Source: Reyranella sp. (GTDB lineage Bacteria; Pseudomonadota; Alphaproteobacteria; Reyranellales; Reyranellaceae). Taken from it: 55,921 nucleotides of DNA. Where the stretch lies: positions 1-55,921 of the forward strand of contig NZ_JAUSBN010000018.1 in assembly GCF_030651995.1 (NCBI RefSeq). The letters run 5' to 3'. Numbering within the stretch: position 1 is the stretch's first letter; every line of letters starts with the position of its first letter. A program made the position numbers and the translations under genes. Shown in pieces: positions 15,257 through 25,027 of the stretch. Below the pieces are notes generated by a model. That model saw nothing but the letters and a program-made list of their open reading frames with translations, made no database searches and had not been told where the DNA came from.

Positions 15257-18200
15257 CTAGTTAAACGAGCTTTTCAGGAATAGCAGAATTGTGCCCTGGT
15301 CGTACTGATAGGCGTTGTCGAAATTCGCCTTGGCGCCGATCGAAGTGCGCTCGGTCGCTGCATATTCGAATCCGAGGCGCAGGCCGAAGGCAATGCCGGT
15401 GTTGCTCTGCGCCGGGAAGAGCGGTGCAAACGCCGCCGCTCCGGACGAGGCCAGGATGTTCGCCGCGTTCTGGAAGTAATAATTCGTGGGGAAGAACAGC
15501 GACGAACTCTGCTGGATGCTCTGCACACCGAGGGTCGCCCCGGCACTGTAGGTGAACTTGCCCGAAGTCTCCCTCCAGTCGATGGGGAATGTCAGGCTGT
15601 AGAAGCTCTGCGGGCTGAAGTAACCGCCCTGGCCGTAGGTGAAGTAGCTGTAATTCTGGTCATAGCTCAGGTAGGTCGCCGAGATGCCGACCTTGAGTTC
15701 CTGATTCTCGTCTTTGATGGGACGGAAATAGGCGCCTGCGGTGAACTCATAGGACTGATTGTCCGCCACGTTGGTGCCCATGTAGTAGCCGTAGGCGAAC
15801 TTCGAATAGAGGCCGAGCGTCTGGTCGTCGTAGCTGATGATCGCTTCGCCGCCGTTGCGCGTCACCCCACCCCAGGTCAGGCTGGTGATCGGGTCGGTCA
15901 CGCCGGCATAGGACAGGACCGAATCGGTGACCGACCGGCGCGACGCTTCGAGCTTTATGTTCATCTTGTCGCCCAGAGGCTGGTTCCAGGCGATGCCGCC
16001 GACGATGGTGGTGAGCGGGAAGCCAAGCGGCGTGCTGCCGACGTCGATGGTGAGGCGTCCCCATTCGAGGCCCATGCCGAAGGCGATGCCCGTGGCCTGC
16101 GAGTTGTTGGGCTGCAGTACGCCGGCCAGGCCTGCAAGCGCGTTCGCGCCGTAACGCGACAGGGTCGACGGATCGCCCCCGATGGTCCCGGCGTTGATCG
16201 TCACCGGCATGATCGTCGGAACGAGGGCGGCGTTGCCGATGGGAATGCGGGCCTTGACCGGCACGTTGATCTCGTTGATGCGGCCGAGACCCGATTCGCC
16301 GGACCGGCCGCGGAAGCCGATCCCGCCTTCCACGAGGATCGCCGTGGACTTCTTCAGCGCCGTGAGTTCGCGTTCGATTTCGCGGCTGAGCGGATCGGTG
16401 TCGCTCATCGAGCCCGAGGGCGCGCCCGGCGTTCCCGGCAGCGGCGGCGGCGTCATCGCCGTCACCGAGGTGCTCGCGCTGGCCTCGCCGCCCGGCCGAC
16501 GCAACGGCACCAGGGGATTCTGTGCCACCTGGACCGGCGGTGCGGCGCGGACCGGGCCCGCCTGCGCCGTCAGGACGGCGGGGGTCGCCAGAGAGGGCCG
16601 ATCCAGCGACATCACGTCGGACCGGCTCGGCGCGCCGTCCGTAGTGGTGACCGAAGCCTTCTTTGCGGCAACGCGTCGTTCGAACTCGGCCATGAACTCG
16701 GCTTCGGCGCTGCCGGCGGAGGGCCGCAGTGAAGCGGCTTCCGGCGCTCTGGCGCCGGTGTTGCCGGGCGACACGACCGCCGCTCGTTGAACGGGAGCCT
16801 TGTCGACCGATGCGGGTGACGGCACCGGAACCAGCTCGGTCTGCCCCAGGCCACGGTTGAGCTGCTGGGCGGTCTCGAGCGCGCGTTTGGCGCCCGTGCT
16901 GTCCCCCTGCGCCCGCAGCAGGCGCGCCTGGACCATGTACAGGCGCGGATTCTGCGGTTGCAGGCGCAGCGCCTCGGCGAGCCACACATCGGCCCGCTCG
17001 TATCTCCTGAGATCGATGGCGATGTTCACCGCCTGCTGCAGCGTGTCGGGATCCGCCGGGGACGACACCATGATCCCGTCGAGAACCTGGATCGCCTGCT
17101 CGCCGAAGTTGGAATCCTTGTACACGCGCGCCAGCGCCAGCCGGGCACCGACGCTGGGCGATGGACCGGAGACGTAGGGCAGCAAGGCGTCGTAGGCAGC
17201 GGTAAGATTCTTCTGCGTGCGCAGGCGGTCGGCTTGCTGGATCGCCAGCGACTCCTGGAGGCTGGCGACGTCGCGGCCGCCCGTGCTCTTGGATATGCGC
17301 GCCAGCAGCGTGCTGGCCTCGGCGTCCTGGCCCGCCTCCGACGCGGCGTAGAACATGGTGCGCAGCGTATCGGCGCTGAGGTCCTTGCGGGCCGCGAGGC
17401 GGCGGACGACCGCCATCGCCTGCGCCCGGTCGCCGATCTTGGCCAGGGCCAGGGCCGCATTGGCCTGCTGCGACGGCGTCGCGTTCGGGGCGTTGGCGCG
17501 CGCGGCCAGGGTGGCCCGTGCGCCGGCATCGCCCGCCTTCGCCGCGGCGATCAGCTGATCGGTATCACCGGCGTTGCGCAGATCGTTGCGCAGGGTGTTC
17601 ATGCGCGCCGAACGCTGGTTGACCGGAATCCGGTCGAGCAAGGCCACGGCTTCGCCCGTACGCGACTGCTCGGAATAGTAGACGGCCGCCGCGTAGAGGC
17701 TTTCGGGGCGTCCGCTGGCAACCAGTTCGTCGATCAGAGGCTGCGCCTCGGCGACCTTGCCCTGCCTGGCCAGAAGCTTCGCGAGGTCGTAGCGGATCCA
17801 CGGGCTGGACGGATCCATGCGCATGGCCTCGCGGTAGAGCTGTTCGGCCCGCTCGGGCTGCGAGCGCTCGAGGCCGGCCGCCTGGACCCGCAGGCGTTGC
17901 GCGGCCTGCTGGGCACCGTCCGACTGGATACGGGTTCGCACCGACGGATCGAGATTGGCGAGCAGCGGCTCGCTGCGCGTGTCGCGCCCCTGGGCCGTCA
18001 GCACCTGATAGAGGCCGGCCTGCGCTTCCTTGTTCCCCGGATCGCGGCTGAGGGCCTCGCGATAGTAGCTTTCGGCCTCGCGCTGCTTGCCCTGGCGGCG
18101 CAGCAGGTCGCCCATCAGGGCCTGCGCCGTGCCGCGTTCCCTGGGTGTGCCGGCATGGTCGGCCAAGGGCCGGATGATCTTCTCGGCCTGGGTCAGGTCG

Positions 18201-19336
18201 CCGCGATCACGCAACGCGACGGCCTCGCGGTAGGATAGCCAGAAATTCGCCGCTTCGAGCGCCGGTGCCCAGTCGGCCGCCCGGCTCGGGGCCATCTTGA
18301 TCGCCTTGTCGAGCTGGTCGCGGGCGTCGCTGAACCGTTCCTGGCGCAGACGGACGATACCGATGCCGGCCACCGCATCGACGTTGGTGGGGTCGGCCTG
18401 CAGAACGCCCTCGAAGCGCGCGACGGCCTGGTCGTTCAGACCCTGGTCGGAGAGGCGATAGGCCTCGGCCAGGGCAGCGCCCAACGGGTCCTGTCGCACC
18501 GGCCGTTGAGCATCGATGAGCTTGTCGCGCACCACCGTGTCGCCGGGGAAGCGCTGCAGATAGGACTCGAAGAACGGCTTGTCCTGCGGCCCGACCGTGA
18601 GCCAAAGCATGGCTTGGCGCATGGCCTCGAACGAGGCCTGTCCGACTGCCGGGTCGCTGGCAAGTTCTGCAAGCAGAACAATGCCTTCTCGTCGTGTCTG
18701 CTCGTTGTAGCTGAGGATGCGGGCGTAGGCGAACTTGGTCCGTGACGTCGCATAGCTGCGCTCGGCCAGGGCCTTGAGCCGGATCCTCGCCTCGTCCCAG
18801 CCGGCCCCCGTTCCCGCCAGCGTCTCGTAGTACTCCACGGCGAGGTCGAAGGGCGGCGGCCCGCCCCGGAAGGCCCTCTGATACTGCGCGATCGCGCGAT
18901 CGTAGGCGCCGGCCGCGGCCAGCCGGCGGGCTTCGACCAGGGCCACCTCGTCGGTCTGGCCCAGCGCCATCGCACGTTCGAGTTCCGCAGCACGTGCGTC
19001 GTTCGGATCGATCTGGCGCAGGCGCTGGATCGTGGCCCGGACCTGATCGAAGCGCTGGCTCTGCAGTTCGATGGAGCCGAGCTGGAACAGCGCCTCGGTA
19101 TTGTCCGGCTGGCTTTCCAGTATCTTCCGCAACGATTGCGCGGCGAGGTCGGGACGGTTGCGCTCCCGCCACATCGACGCCTGCTCGAACAGGAGGCCGT
19201 AGATCGACGATGACGACGGATCGGCCGTCGTCGGCGGCGCCGCCAACCCCGGACTCGAAACGGACAGGACGACGACGGCGCTGGCAAGAACGCTCTTGAT
19301 GGCCCCGCTACGCCCCGATCGCTCCGACCTTGCCAT
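15257..19336 (-). CDS. bcsC: Cellulose synthase outer-membrane protein BcsC
   Basis: 1359 residues. A Sec signal peptide (about 1-33, ending GLA) is followed by a long periplasmic array of TPR repeats (about 40-860), for example ALFQLGSIELQSQRFDQV and KEAQAGLYQVLTAQGRD. A Pro/Ala/Ser-rich linker follows (about 865-980), and the C-terminal BcsC beta-barrel domain runs from about 985 to 1359, with barrel strands such as TSIGAKANFDNAYQYDQG and a terminal LLFLKSSFN ending in an aromatic-Asn. It forms the outer-membrane channel for the glucan chain. Length and order match known BcsC (about 1150-1350). The ATG at 19336 lies 17 bases after the bcsB stop. Confidence 0.95.
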   Translation of the reverse strand: MARSERSGRSGAIKSVLASAVVVLSVSSPGLAAPPTTADPSSSSIYGLLFEQASMWRERNRPDLAAQSLRKILESQPDNTEALFQLGSIELQSQRFDQVRATIQRLRQIDPNDARAAELERAMALGQTDEVALVEARRLAAAGAYDRAIAQYQRAFRGGPPPFDLAVEYYETLAGTGAGWDEARIRLKALAERSYATSRTKFAYARILSYNEQTRREGIVLLAELASDPAVGQASFEAMRQAMLWLTVGPQDKPFFESYLQRFPGDTVVRDKLIDAQRPVRQDPLGAALAEAYRLSDQGLNDQAVARFEGVLQADPTNVDAVAGIGIVRLRQERFSDARDQLDKAIKMAPSRAADWAPALEAANFWLSYREAVALRDRGDLTQAEKIIRPLADHAGTPRERGTAQALMGDLLRRQGKQREAESYYREALSRDPGNKEAQAGLYQVLTAQGRDTRSEPLLANLDPSVRTRIQSDGAQQAAQRLRVQAAGLERSQPERAEQLYREAMRMDPSSPWIRYDLAKLLARQGKVAEAQPLIDELVASGRPESLYAAAVYYSEQSRTGEAVALLDRIPVNQRSARMNTLRNDLRNAGDTDQLIAAAKAGDAGARATLAARANAPNATPSQQANAALALAKIGDRAQAMAVVRRLAARKDLSADTLRTMFYAASEAGQDAEASTLLARISKSTGGRDVASLQESLAIQQADRLRTQKNLTAAYDALLPYVSGPSPSVGARLALARVYKDSNFGEQAIQVLDGIMVSSPADPDTLQQAVNIAIDLRRYERADVWLAEALRLQPQNPRLYMVQARLLRAQGDSTGAKRALETAQQLNRGLGQTELVPVPSPASVDKAPVQRAAVVSPGNTGARAPEAASLRPSAGSAEAEFMAEFERRVAAKKASVTTTDGAPSRSDVMSLDRPSLATPAVLTAQAGPVRAAPPVQVAQNPLVPLRRPGGEASASTSVTAMTPPPLPGTPGAPSGSMSDTDPLSREIERELTALKKSTAILVEGGIGFRGRSGESGLGRINEINVPVKARIPIGNAALVPTIMPVTINAGTIGGDPSTLSRYGANALAGLAGVLQPNNSQATGIAFGMGLEWGRLTIDVGSTPLGFPLTTIVGGIAWNQPLGDKMNIKLEASRRSVTDSVLSYAGVTDPITSLTWGGVTRNGGEAIISYDDQTLGLYSKFAYGYYMGTNVADNQSYEFTAGAYFRPIKDENQELKVGISATYLSYDQNYSYFTYGQGGYFSPQSFYSLTFPIDWRETSGKFTYSAGATLGVQSIQQSSSLFFPTNYYFQNAANILASSGAAAFAPLFPAQSNTGIAFGLRLGFEYAATERTSIGAKANFDNAYQYDQGTILLFLKSSFN

Positions 19337-19353
19337 AGGCCCCCAAAACTCGA

Positions 19354-22092
19354 TCAGCTTCCGTCGGACGACGTCCGGGAAAGAAGCCGGTTAGCCCTGT
19401 TTGCCGAGAATCGCTCGATCGCCACGGCAAGAACCAATATAACACAAACCAAGCAAATGAATGCAGCAAGTTCAAAAGATCCGGCAAGCCATTGAATTCT
19501 CCACCAGATTGGAAGTCCACCCACGAACTTCCTAATACCTGAGGTGTAGAATTCCCCCTTACTGCCTGACAGATAATAGAAATCGCCCTGGACGTTGGTC
19601 GCCCTCTCCGGATCGCCGAGATGATCGCTCAGATCCACCAGGGCTGCGGGCTGAGTGCCGCCGACCACGACCACCAGCCGGTTGTCGTTGAGCGGTGACC
19701 AGAAGCTGGAAAGGTAACCGTAGGGCTTGCCGAGATTGGCCTTGGCAAGTTCCGGCGCGGCGCCGCGATAGTAGGGCGCGCGCGGATCGGTCGGCTGGAA
19801 CTGGCGCTGCAGGAAAGAGAGCCCCGGCGCGGCCGTCACGCTGGTCGGCGTGATATGGACCGAGTTGTGGGCCTCCCACTGCTTCAGCAGCGGCTGGTTC
19901 GACGGCAGACCGATCACGATCAGGTCCCGGTCGGCCACCTCTTCGACCTTGGCCCCATCGACGACCACGTAGCGGGACGGCGCCACGCCCGTCGCATCCG
20001 CCATCATGCCCAGCAGGTTCAGGAGCGCCTGCACTTCTTGCGGTGACGACGTCTCGGGCATCACGAACGCGGTGGTCGCGAGATCGGCATGGCGGGTGAA
20101 GGGAAATCCGGCATTGGCGAACAGCGCCAGGTTGGGGAAAGCGGCGAAATGGGCAACGCGACTGAGGTCGATCGTCGAGTCGGGGTCGATGCCGGTACGA
20201 TCGCTCCAGTCGAGCATCTCGCAATCGGCATCCGTCTTCGCCCGCAGCTCGAACAGGAAATCGAGCTGGTTCTGGCTGGCGAGCTGGAACCCCGGGAGAA
20301 GCACCTGGCTGACGCGATCCTCGGCCTTTCCCGGGAACAGCCATTCCTTGAGCTGCGACAGCACCTTCAGCTTGGGTTCGAGGGGGATCTCGCCGACGGT
20401 GCGCTGGTTGAGATCGACGAAGACCCGCGAATTGCCGGGATCGACCCAGCTGTCGTCGGCACGACGGATGTGCACGTACATCTTGCCGCCCGACAGGGCA
20501 CCAAAGAACAGGTCGGGCGCCGTGCGGAACGACACCTTGGGTGTATCGAGGAGCCGGCGGCCATTGATCGCGCCACCGCCGGCCAGTTCGCCGAGCCTGA
20601 CCGGCCGATCGCTCGGAATCCATTTCGGCGCGTCGTAGGGTCGCCGCGGCGCCGGCAGCGGCTCGCTCGCGGCCGACCATCCGCCGCTCAGGCGTGAGGG
20701 GGAGGTCGCCAGCGTCCTCGCCGCCGCGTGCAGCTGCTCGGCGTCGTCGCCGATGATCAGCAGGAGCTTGCTGTCGACCTGGGCAGGATTGGCGACCACC
20801 GCCACGCGCGGTCCTTCGCCCGGAATGGCCGCGACACCGGGCGGATAGTTGCCACCTACCACCAGGACGACGGCGCTGCCGGCCGGCAGGCCGGTATATT
20901 GAACCGGAAACGTCGCACCCTTGTTGCCCGCGACCAGGCCGAAGTAACCGGCCACCATGCCGGCCGCCTGCAGCACCCCGGGCTCGGGGTCGGGCGGCAG
21001 CACGAAGGGCAGGTTGAGAGGCAGCGGATCCTTGGGATCGGCGAAAGGACGCGGCAGCGATGCCAGGTCGTCGGCGACCGGCAGCCGCGTCGTGCTGAGA
21101 TAGATGAAAGTCGCCGGCTCGATGTTCACCCAGATCGCCCTGTCGCGATCGAGCGTGCAGGCCTTGGCCCCCTGCCCCTTGAGGGTGAAGCGAAAGTGCA
21201 GTCGGTTGTCGGTCGACAGCAAAGCCGGCGTGAAGGTGAACTCGGCCCGCGCCTTCGGTCCGCTCGCCTTGCCCAGCGTGACCGAGCCGATCGGCTCGTT
21301 GTTGAGGAACACCTGGAGCACGCCGTCATCGCGGGCAACGGCGTTGGAATAGCTGAAAACGAGGCTGATGCGCGCCGCGATGAAAGCATCGTCCTGACGG
21401 GTCGTGAAGACAATGCCGGTCTCGGCCGTGGCGCCTTCGAGATGCAGGGCTTTGCTCCGCAGGTCGCGCAGACGGATCAGCTGGCTGCGACCATCCGCAG
21501 TCCCGGTGAACATCGGATAACTCGCCATCGGAAGCGGCGAAGGGGTCGGCAATATGTCGGGCCGGTTCGCACCGGGCGGCGGAACGGGCGTCGTCGTCAC
21601 GGTGGGAGCCACCGGCGGAAGGCTCGCCGGCGGCGGCGCCATGGCCGGAGCCGGCGCTGACGGCGCTGGAGTCGGCCCCGGTGCGACGGGTGGAAGCGCC
21701 TGGGGTGGCGACGGCCGCTGGGCTCCCGCCGGCACCGGCGGATTGGAGCCCGGCGGTATCGTGGGCGGTACGATGGGTGTCGCGACATTGGCCGGCGGCA
21801 TCGGCGTGGTCGTCGGCAAGGGCGTCTGCAGCCGCGGGCTTTGCGATTCCGGGGGTGGAATGACGGCGACGCCCGACGGGATGGACGGCAGGCTGGACGG
21901 CAATTCAAACTTCGGCGTGAGCTGAGTCGGCTGCGTGAGCTGGACCGCCGGGCTGTTGGCCTGCGGCGGGAAGAAGGTCATCGGCTGCGAGCCGGCCCCC
22001 GTCCGCGGGCCGACATCCTGTTGCGCCGCGGCAGGAGCAATGATCGCGAGAGCCAGAACCAGCGCGGCGCGACGGACCGCTGCCGACCTCAC
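19354..22092 (-). CDS. bcsB: Cellulose synthase periplasmic subunit BcsB
   Basis: 912 residues. The signal peptide ends ALAIIAPAAA-QQ (about 1-24). BcsB proper starts near residue 190 (FTGTADGRSQLIRLRDL), with the carbohydrate-binding and flavodoxin-like domains, and ends in the membrane anchor FELAAFICLVCVILVLAVAI (about 875-895), which completes the BcsA channel. Between signal and core, residues 79-188 are a proline-rich segment (PPP, PTP and PAP runs), making the protein 120-180 residues longer than most BcsB. The start is the GTG at 22092, in a GTGA overlap with the bcsA stop, with GAGG 5 bases upstream. Confidence 0.94.
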   Translation of the reverse strand: MRSAAVRRAALVLALAIIAPAAAQQDVGPRTGAGSQPMTFFPPQANSPAVQLTQPTQLTPKFELPSSLPSIPSGVAVIPPPESQSPRLQTPLPTTTPMPPANVATPIVPPTIPPGSNPPVPAGAQRPSPPQALPPVAPGPTPAPSAPAPAMAPPPASLPPVAPTVTTTPVPPPGANRPDILPTPSPLPMASYPMFTGTADGRSQLIRLRDLRSKALHLEGATAETGIVFTTRQDDAFIAARISLVFSYSNAVARDDGVLQVFLNNEPIGSVTLGKASGPKARAEFTFTPALLSTDNRLHFRFTLKGQGAKACTLDRDRAIWVNIEPATFIYLSTTRLPVADDLASLPRPFADPKDPLPLNLPFVLPPDPEPGVLQAAGMVAGYFGLVAGNKGATFPVQYTGLPAGSAVVLVVGGNYPPGVAAIPGEGPRVAVVANPAQVDSKLLLIIGDDAEQLHAAARTLATSPSRLSGGWSAASEPLPAPRRPYDAPKWIPSDRPVRLGELAGGGAINGRRLLDTPKVSFRTAPDLFFGALSGGKMYVHIRRADDSWVDPGNSRVFVDLNQRTVGEIPLEPKLKVLSQLKEWLFPGKAEDRVSQVLLPGFQLASQNQLDFLFELRAKTDADCEMLDWSDRTGIDPDSTIDLSRVAHFAAFPNLALFANAGFPFTRHADLATTAFVMPETSSPQEVQALLNLLGMMADATGVAPSRYVVVDGAKVEEVADRDLIVIGLPSNQPLLKQWEAHNSVHITPTSVTAAPGLSFLQRQFQPTDPRAPYYRGAAPELAKANLGKPYGYLSSFWSPLNDNRLVVVVGGTQPAALVDLSDHLGDPERATNVQGDFYYLSGSKGEFYTSGIRKFVGGLPIWWRIQWLAGSFELAAFICLVCVILVLAVAIERFSANRANRLLSRTSSDGS

Positions 22093-24254
22093 GTCGGCCT
22101 CGGCGCCGCCGGTAGCGGTTGCTGCACGGGCTCCCGGGGCCGGCGGAGATTGCGGGCCGCCATGCCGGCCAGGCCACGGATGGCGCCGGAGAGATCGATC
22201 AGTGACTTGCCGACGGTGTCGGGCGGCCGGTCGTCCCAGTTGAGCCAGGCATCGGCGCGGCCGAACACGGCACTGACGATCGTGCGCTCTTCCTCGAGGT
22301 TCGTCGGCATGAACTCGAGGCGCACCTCGCGGCCGTTGACGGCAACGACCCGGGCCGGGACGGCGGAGATGTCCTCGATCTGCTCGAAGTTGATGACGAC
22401 GTCCTCGTTCACCGTCACGTCGGTCGCGAGGTCGTCCATCCGCAGCAGCCCGCCGCCGAGGGACAAATCTTCGGTGCGCCCCATCAGCGAGCGCCTGCCG
22501 TCGAAATAGAGCGCGATCGGTTGCCGGATGCGGACGCGCGGCTGGGCCCTCACCTGCCGCCTTTCTCGACCAACCGCGAGGGCGGCGAACACGGTGAAGG
22601 CGCTGTAGAAGCACCAGAACAGGTTCATCCAGAGCACCGGCGCGTCGCCGGGGAACAGCTCCGTGAAGAGAAGACGATAGAAGCCGACGCCGATCGCCGC
22701 CAGCAGCACCACGGCCAGGATCATCAGCGGCCGCATGATGGGCGTATCGTAGAGTTCCTTCTCCAGAACACCGCCCTTGCTGGTGACGTTGAAGCTGCCG
22801 GCCTTGGGATTTATCAGCGCCAGCAGCGTCGGTCCCATGATGTGGAACAGCAGCACGTTGTCGTAGATCTCGCCCCAGAACGAATAGCGGTAACGCCCGT
22901 CGAGCCGCGACTGCGTCGCCAGGGTATGGAACAGGTGCGGCCCGGCATAGGCCATGACCATCAGGGCGCTCGCCACGATGATGTTCTGGGATGTCACCAG
23001 ATAGGCCACAGGCGCCGTCAGGAAGACGAAACGCGGCACCGGGAACAGGAAGTACATCATCGCATTCAGGTAACAAATGCGCTGACCGAAGCTCAGGCCC
23101 CGCCCGAGCAGCGGATTGTCGGTGCGGAAGATCTGGATCATGCCGCGCGCCCAGCGCATCCGCTGGCCGATGTGGATCGAAAGCCGCTCGGTCGCCAGGC
23201 CGGCGGCCAGCGGCCACCGCAGGTAGGCCGTGTTCCAGCCCTTGCGGTGCATGCGCAGCGACGTGTGGGCGTCCTCGGTCACGGTTTCCACGGCGATGCC
23301 GCCCACCTCGTCGAGCGCCTCGCGGTTCAGCACCGCGCACGAGCCGCAGAAGAAGGTCGCGTTCCAGAAGTCATTGCCGGGCTGGATAAGGCCGTAGAAG
23401 AGCTGGCCTTCATTGGGCACCCGGCCGAAGGTGCCGAGATTGCGCTCGAACGGATCGGGCGAATAGAAGTGATGAGGCGTCTGCAGCATGCCGAGCTTGC
23501 GGTCGCGCAGGAACCATCCGACGGTCATCTGCAGGAACGCGCGCGTCGGGATGTGGTCGCAGTCGAAGATGGCGATCAGCTTGCCCTTGGTGATCGTCAG
23601 GGCGTGATTGATGTTGCCGGCCTTGGCATGCTCGTTGGACGGCCGGATCAGGTAGCCGCACCCCGCCTCCTCGGCGAAGCGCTTGAACTCCGGCCGGCGC
23701 CCGTCGTCGAGGATGTAGACCTTGAACTTGTCGGCCGGGTAATCCATGACCATCGCCGCCAGAACGGTCGGCTTAACGACGTCGAGGCTTTCGTTGTAGG
23801 TCGGGATATAGACGTCGACCGTCGGCCATTCCTGGACGTCGGCGGGAAGCGGCGCCGGCTGACGGTCGAGCGGCCACAGGACCTGGAAGTAGCCGATCAT
23901 CAGCACGATCCAGGCATAGACCTCGGCGGCATAGAGGCCGTAGCCGAACATCATGTCGAACGGGTCGACGAAACCCAGCGTTTCGGTCGTTCGCCACCAC
24001 AGGTACCGGGTCGACACGAGAGCCGACAGCACGACGATGATCAGGGTCGCCATGCGGCTCTTGAAGCGGTTCACGACCAGAAAGATGAAGGCCGTGAAGA
24101 CCGCGAAGATGGCCTGAGTCTGCAGATCGAAGGGCGTGATGATCACGAAGGCCGCCGGCCCGAGAGCGACCATCGCGACGAACAGGTAGAAAAGCCTCGT
24201 GGCGAGCGGGACGCGCCGGTTCGGCGTTAGCTCGACGTTGCCTGCAGAGGTCAT
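22089..24254 (-). CDS. bcsA: Cellulose synthase catalytic subunit BcsA (UDP-forming)
   Basis: 721 residues. Polymerises UDP-glucose to beta-1,4-glucan and extrudes it across the inner membrane. Family GT2 motifs in order: ILDDGRRPEF (UDP), FDCDHIPT (DxD), FFCGS, TEDAHTS (catalytic base) and QRMRWARGM (QxxRW). Groups of transmembrane helices lie at about 20-130 and 390-570. The C-terminal PilZ domain starts near 570, with RERRQVR (RxxxR) and DLSLGGG (DxSxxG), so c-di-GMP should release the gating loop. Its ATG overlaps the bcsQ stop (ATGA). The short Pro-rich C-terminus is not conserved. The synthases making its activator are encoded about 11 kb away, beside the operon end. Confidence 0.97.
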   Translation of the reverse strand: MTSAGNVELTPNRRVPLATRLFYLFVAMVALGPAAFVIITPFDLQTQAIFAVFTAFIFLVVNRFKSRMATLIIVVLSALVSTRYLWWRTTETLGFVDPFDMMFGYGLYAAEVYAWIVLMIGYFQVLWPLDRQPAPLPADVQEWPTVDVYIPTYNESLDVVKPTVLAAMVMDYPADKFKVYILDDGRRPEFKRFAEEAGCGYLIRPSNEHAKAGNINHALTITKGKLIAIFDCDHIPTRAFLQMTVGWFLRDRKLGMLQTPHHFYSPDPFERNLGTFGRVPNEGQLFYGLIQPGNDFWNATFFCGSCAVLNREALDEVGGIAVETVTEDAHTSLRMHRKGWNTAYLRWPLAAGLATERLSIHIGQRMRWARGMIQIFRTDNPLLGRGLSFGQRICYLNAMMYFLFPVPRFVFLTAPVAYLVTSQNIIVASALMVMAYAGPHLFHTLATQSRLDGRYRYSFWGEIYDNVLLFHIMGPTLLALINPKAGSFNVTSKGGVLEKELYDTPIMRPLMILAVVLLAAIGVGFYRLLFTELFPGDAPVLWMNLFWCFYSAFTVFAALAVGRERRQVRAQPRVRIRQPIALYFDGRRSLMGRTEDLSLGGGLLRMDDLATDVTVNEDVVINFEQIEDISAVPARVVAVNGREVRLEFMPTNLEEERTIVSAVFGRADAWLNWDDRPPDTVGKSLIDLSGAIRGLAGMAARNLRRPREPVQQPLPAAPRPT

Positions 24255-25027
24255 GGCTGCCCGGGTTCCATGCCGTCGAGAAGCAGTCCCTGGACCGAGG
24301 CGGCCAGGCCCCGCACATCGGCCGCCGCCTTGCTGGTCGGCGCACGATCGATCACGAGCTGCTGGTGCGCTACGGCCTCACCGAAGCTGTCGTCATAGTT
24401 CACGATGCCGATCATCGCCTGCCCCAGCCTGCGCCGCAGCAGGGAGACGACGTCCCGCGTCAGCTTTCGACGCATGTCGACGAGGTTGAAGACGTATCGC
24501 ACCTGACGTCGAGACCCTTCCGGCACCCGCCCGAGGAAATTCTGCGATTCGACCGTCGACAGCAGCGATACGGAAGTGGCATCGGCCTGCAGGACGACGA
24601 TGTCGAGCGTCGAGATCGGACGCGTCTGATCGAGGAAGACCGAGGGCCCCGGCGGCGTATCGACGACCACGACGAAGCCACGCTCGATGAAGGGCGCCAG
24701 CGTGTTCGCGAGCCAGTTCTCGTTGCGCGCCAGATGATCCGACACGGCGTGAAGCTGGGCCCCATTGACCTGCCCGAACGGCAGGACGAGGAGATTGGCG
24801 CCGCCCGGCAGGACACCCTCGCGAACCGAGCGCCCATAGACCAGGCAGTGCGCCCAGCCACGATCGTCGGCAAGCTGGATGCCGGCATGCAGCCGCATCG
24901 AGTTCTGGACGTCGAGATCGACGACGAGCACCCGCAGGCCGGAGCGGGCCAGCACGCCTGCAACGTTGATGCTGAGAGAGGTCTTGCCCACGCCGCCCTT
25001 GGGTGAGCAAAAGCAGACGACCGACAT
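24251..25027 (-). CDS. bcsQ: Cellulose biosynthesis protein BcsQ (ParA/MinD-like ATPase)
   Basis: 258 residues. A deviant Walker A motif is visible near the N-terminus as CSPKGGVGKTS, followed by VVDLDVQNSM and VVVDTPPGPS (Walker B region), as in ParA/MinD ATPases. BcsQ proteins of this type help place and assemble the cellulose synthase at the membrane. The ATG at 25027 overlaps the stop of the upstream gene (TAATG) and its own TGA overlaps the bcsA start (ATGA), so all three genes should be translationally coupled. Confidence 0.93.
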   Translation of the reverse strand: MSVVCFCSPKGGVGKTSLSINVAGVLARSGLRVLVVDLDVQNSMRLHAGIQLADDRGWAHCLVYGRSVREGVLPGGANLLVLPFGQVNGAQLHAVSDHLARNENWLANTLAPFIERGFVVVVDTPPGPSVFLDQTRPISTLDIVVLQADATSVSLLSTVESQNFLGRVPEGSRRQVRYVFNLVDMRRKLTRDVVSLLRRRLGQAMIGIVNYDDSFGEAVAHQQLVIDRAPTSKAAADVRGLAASVQGLLLDGMEPGQP

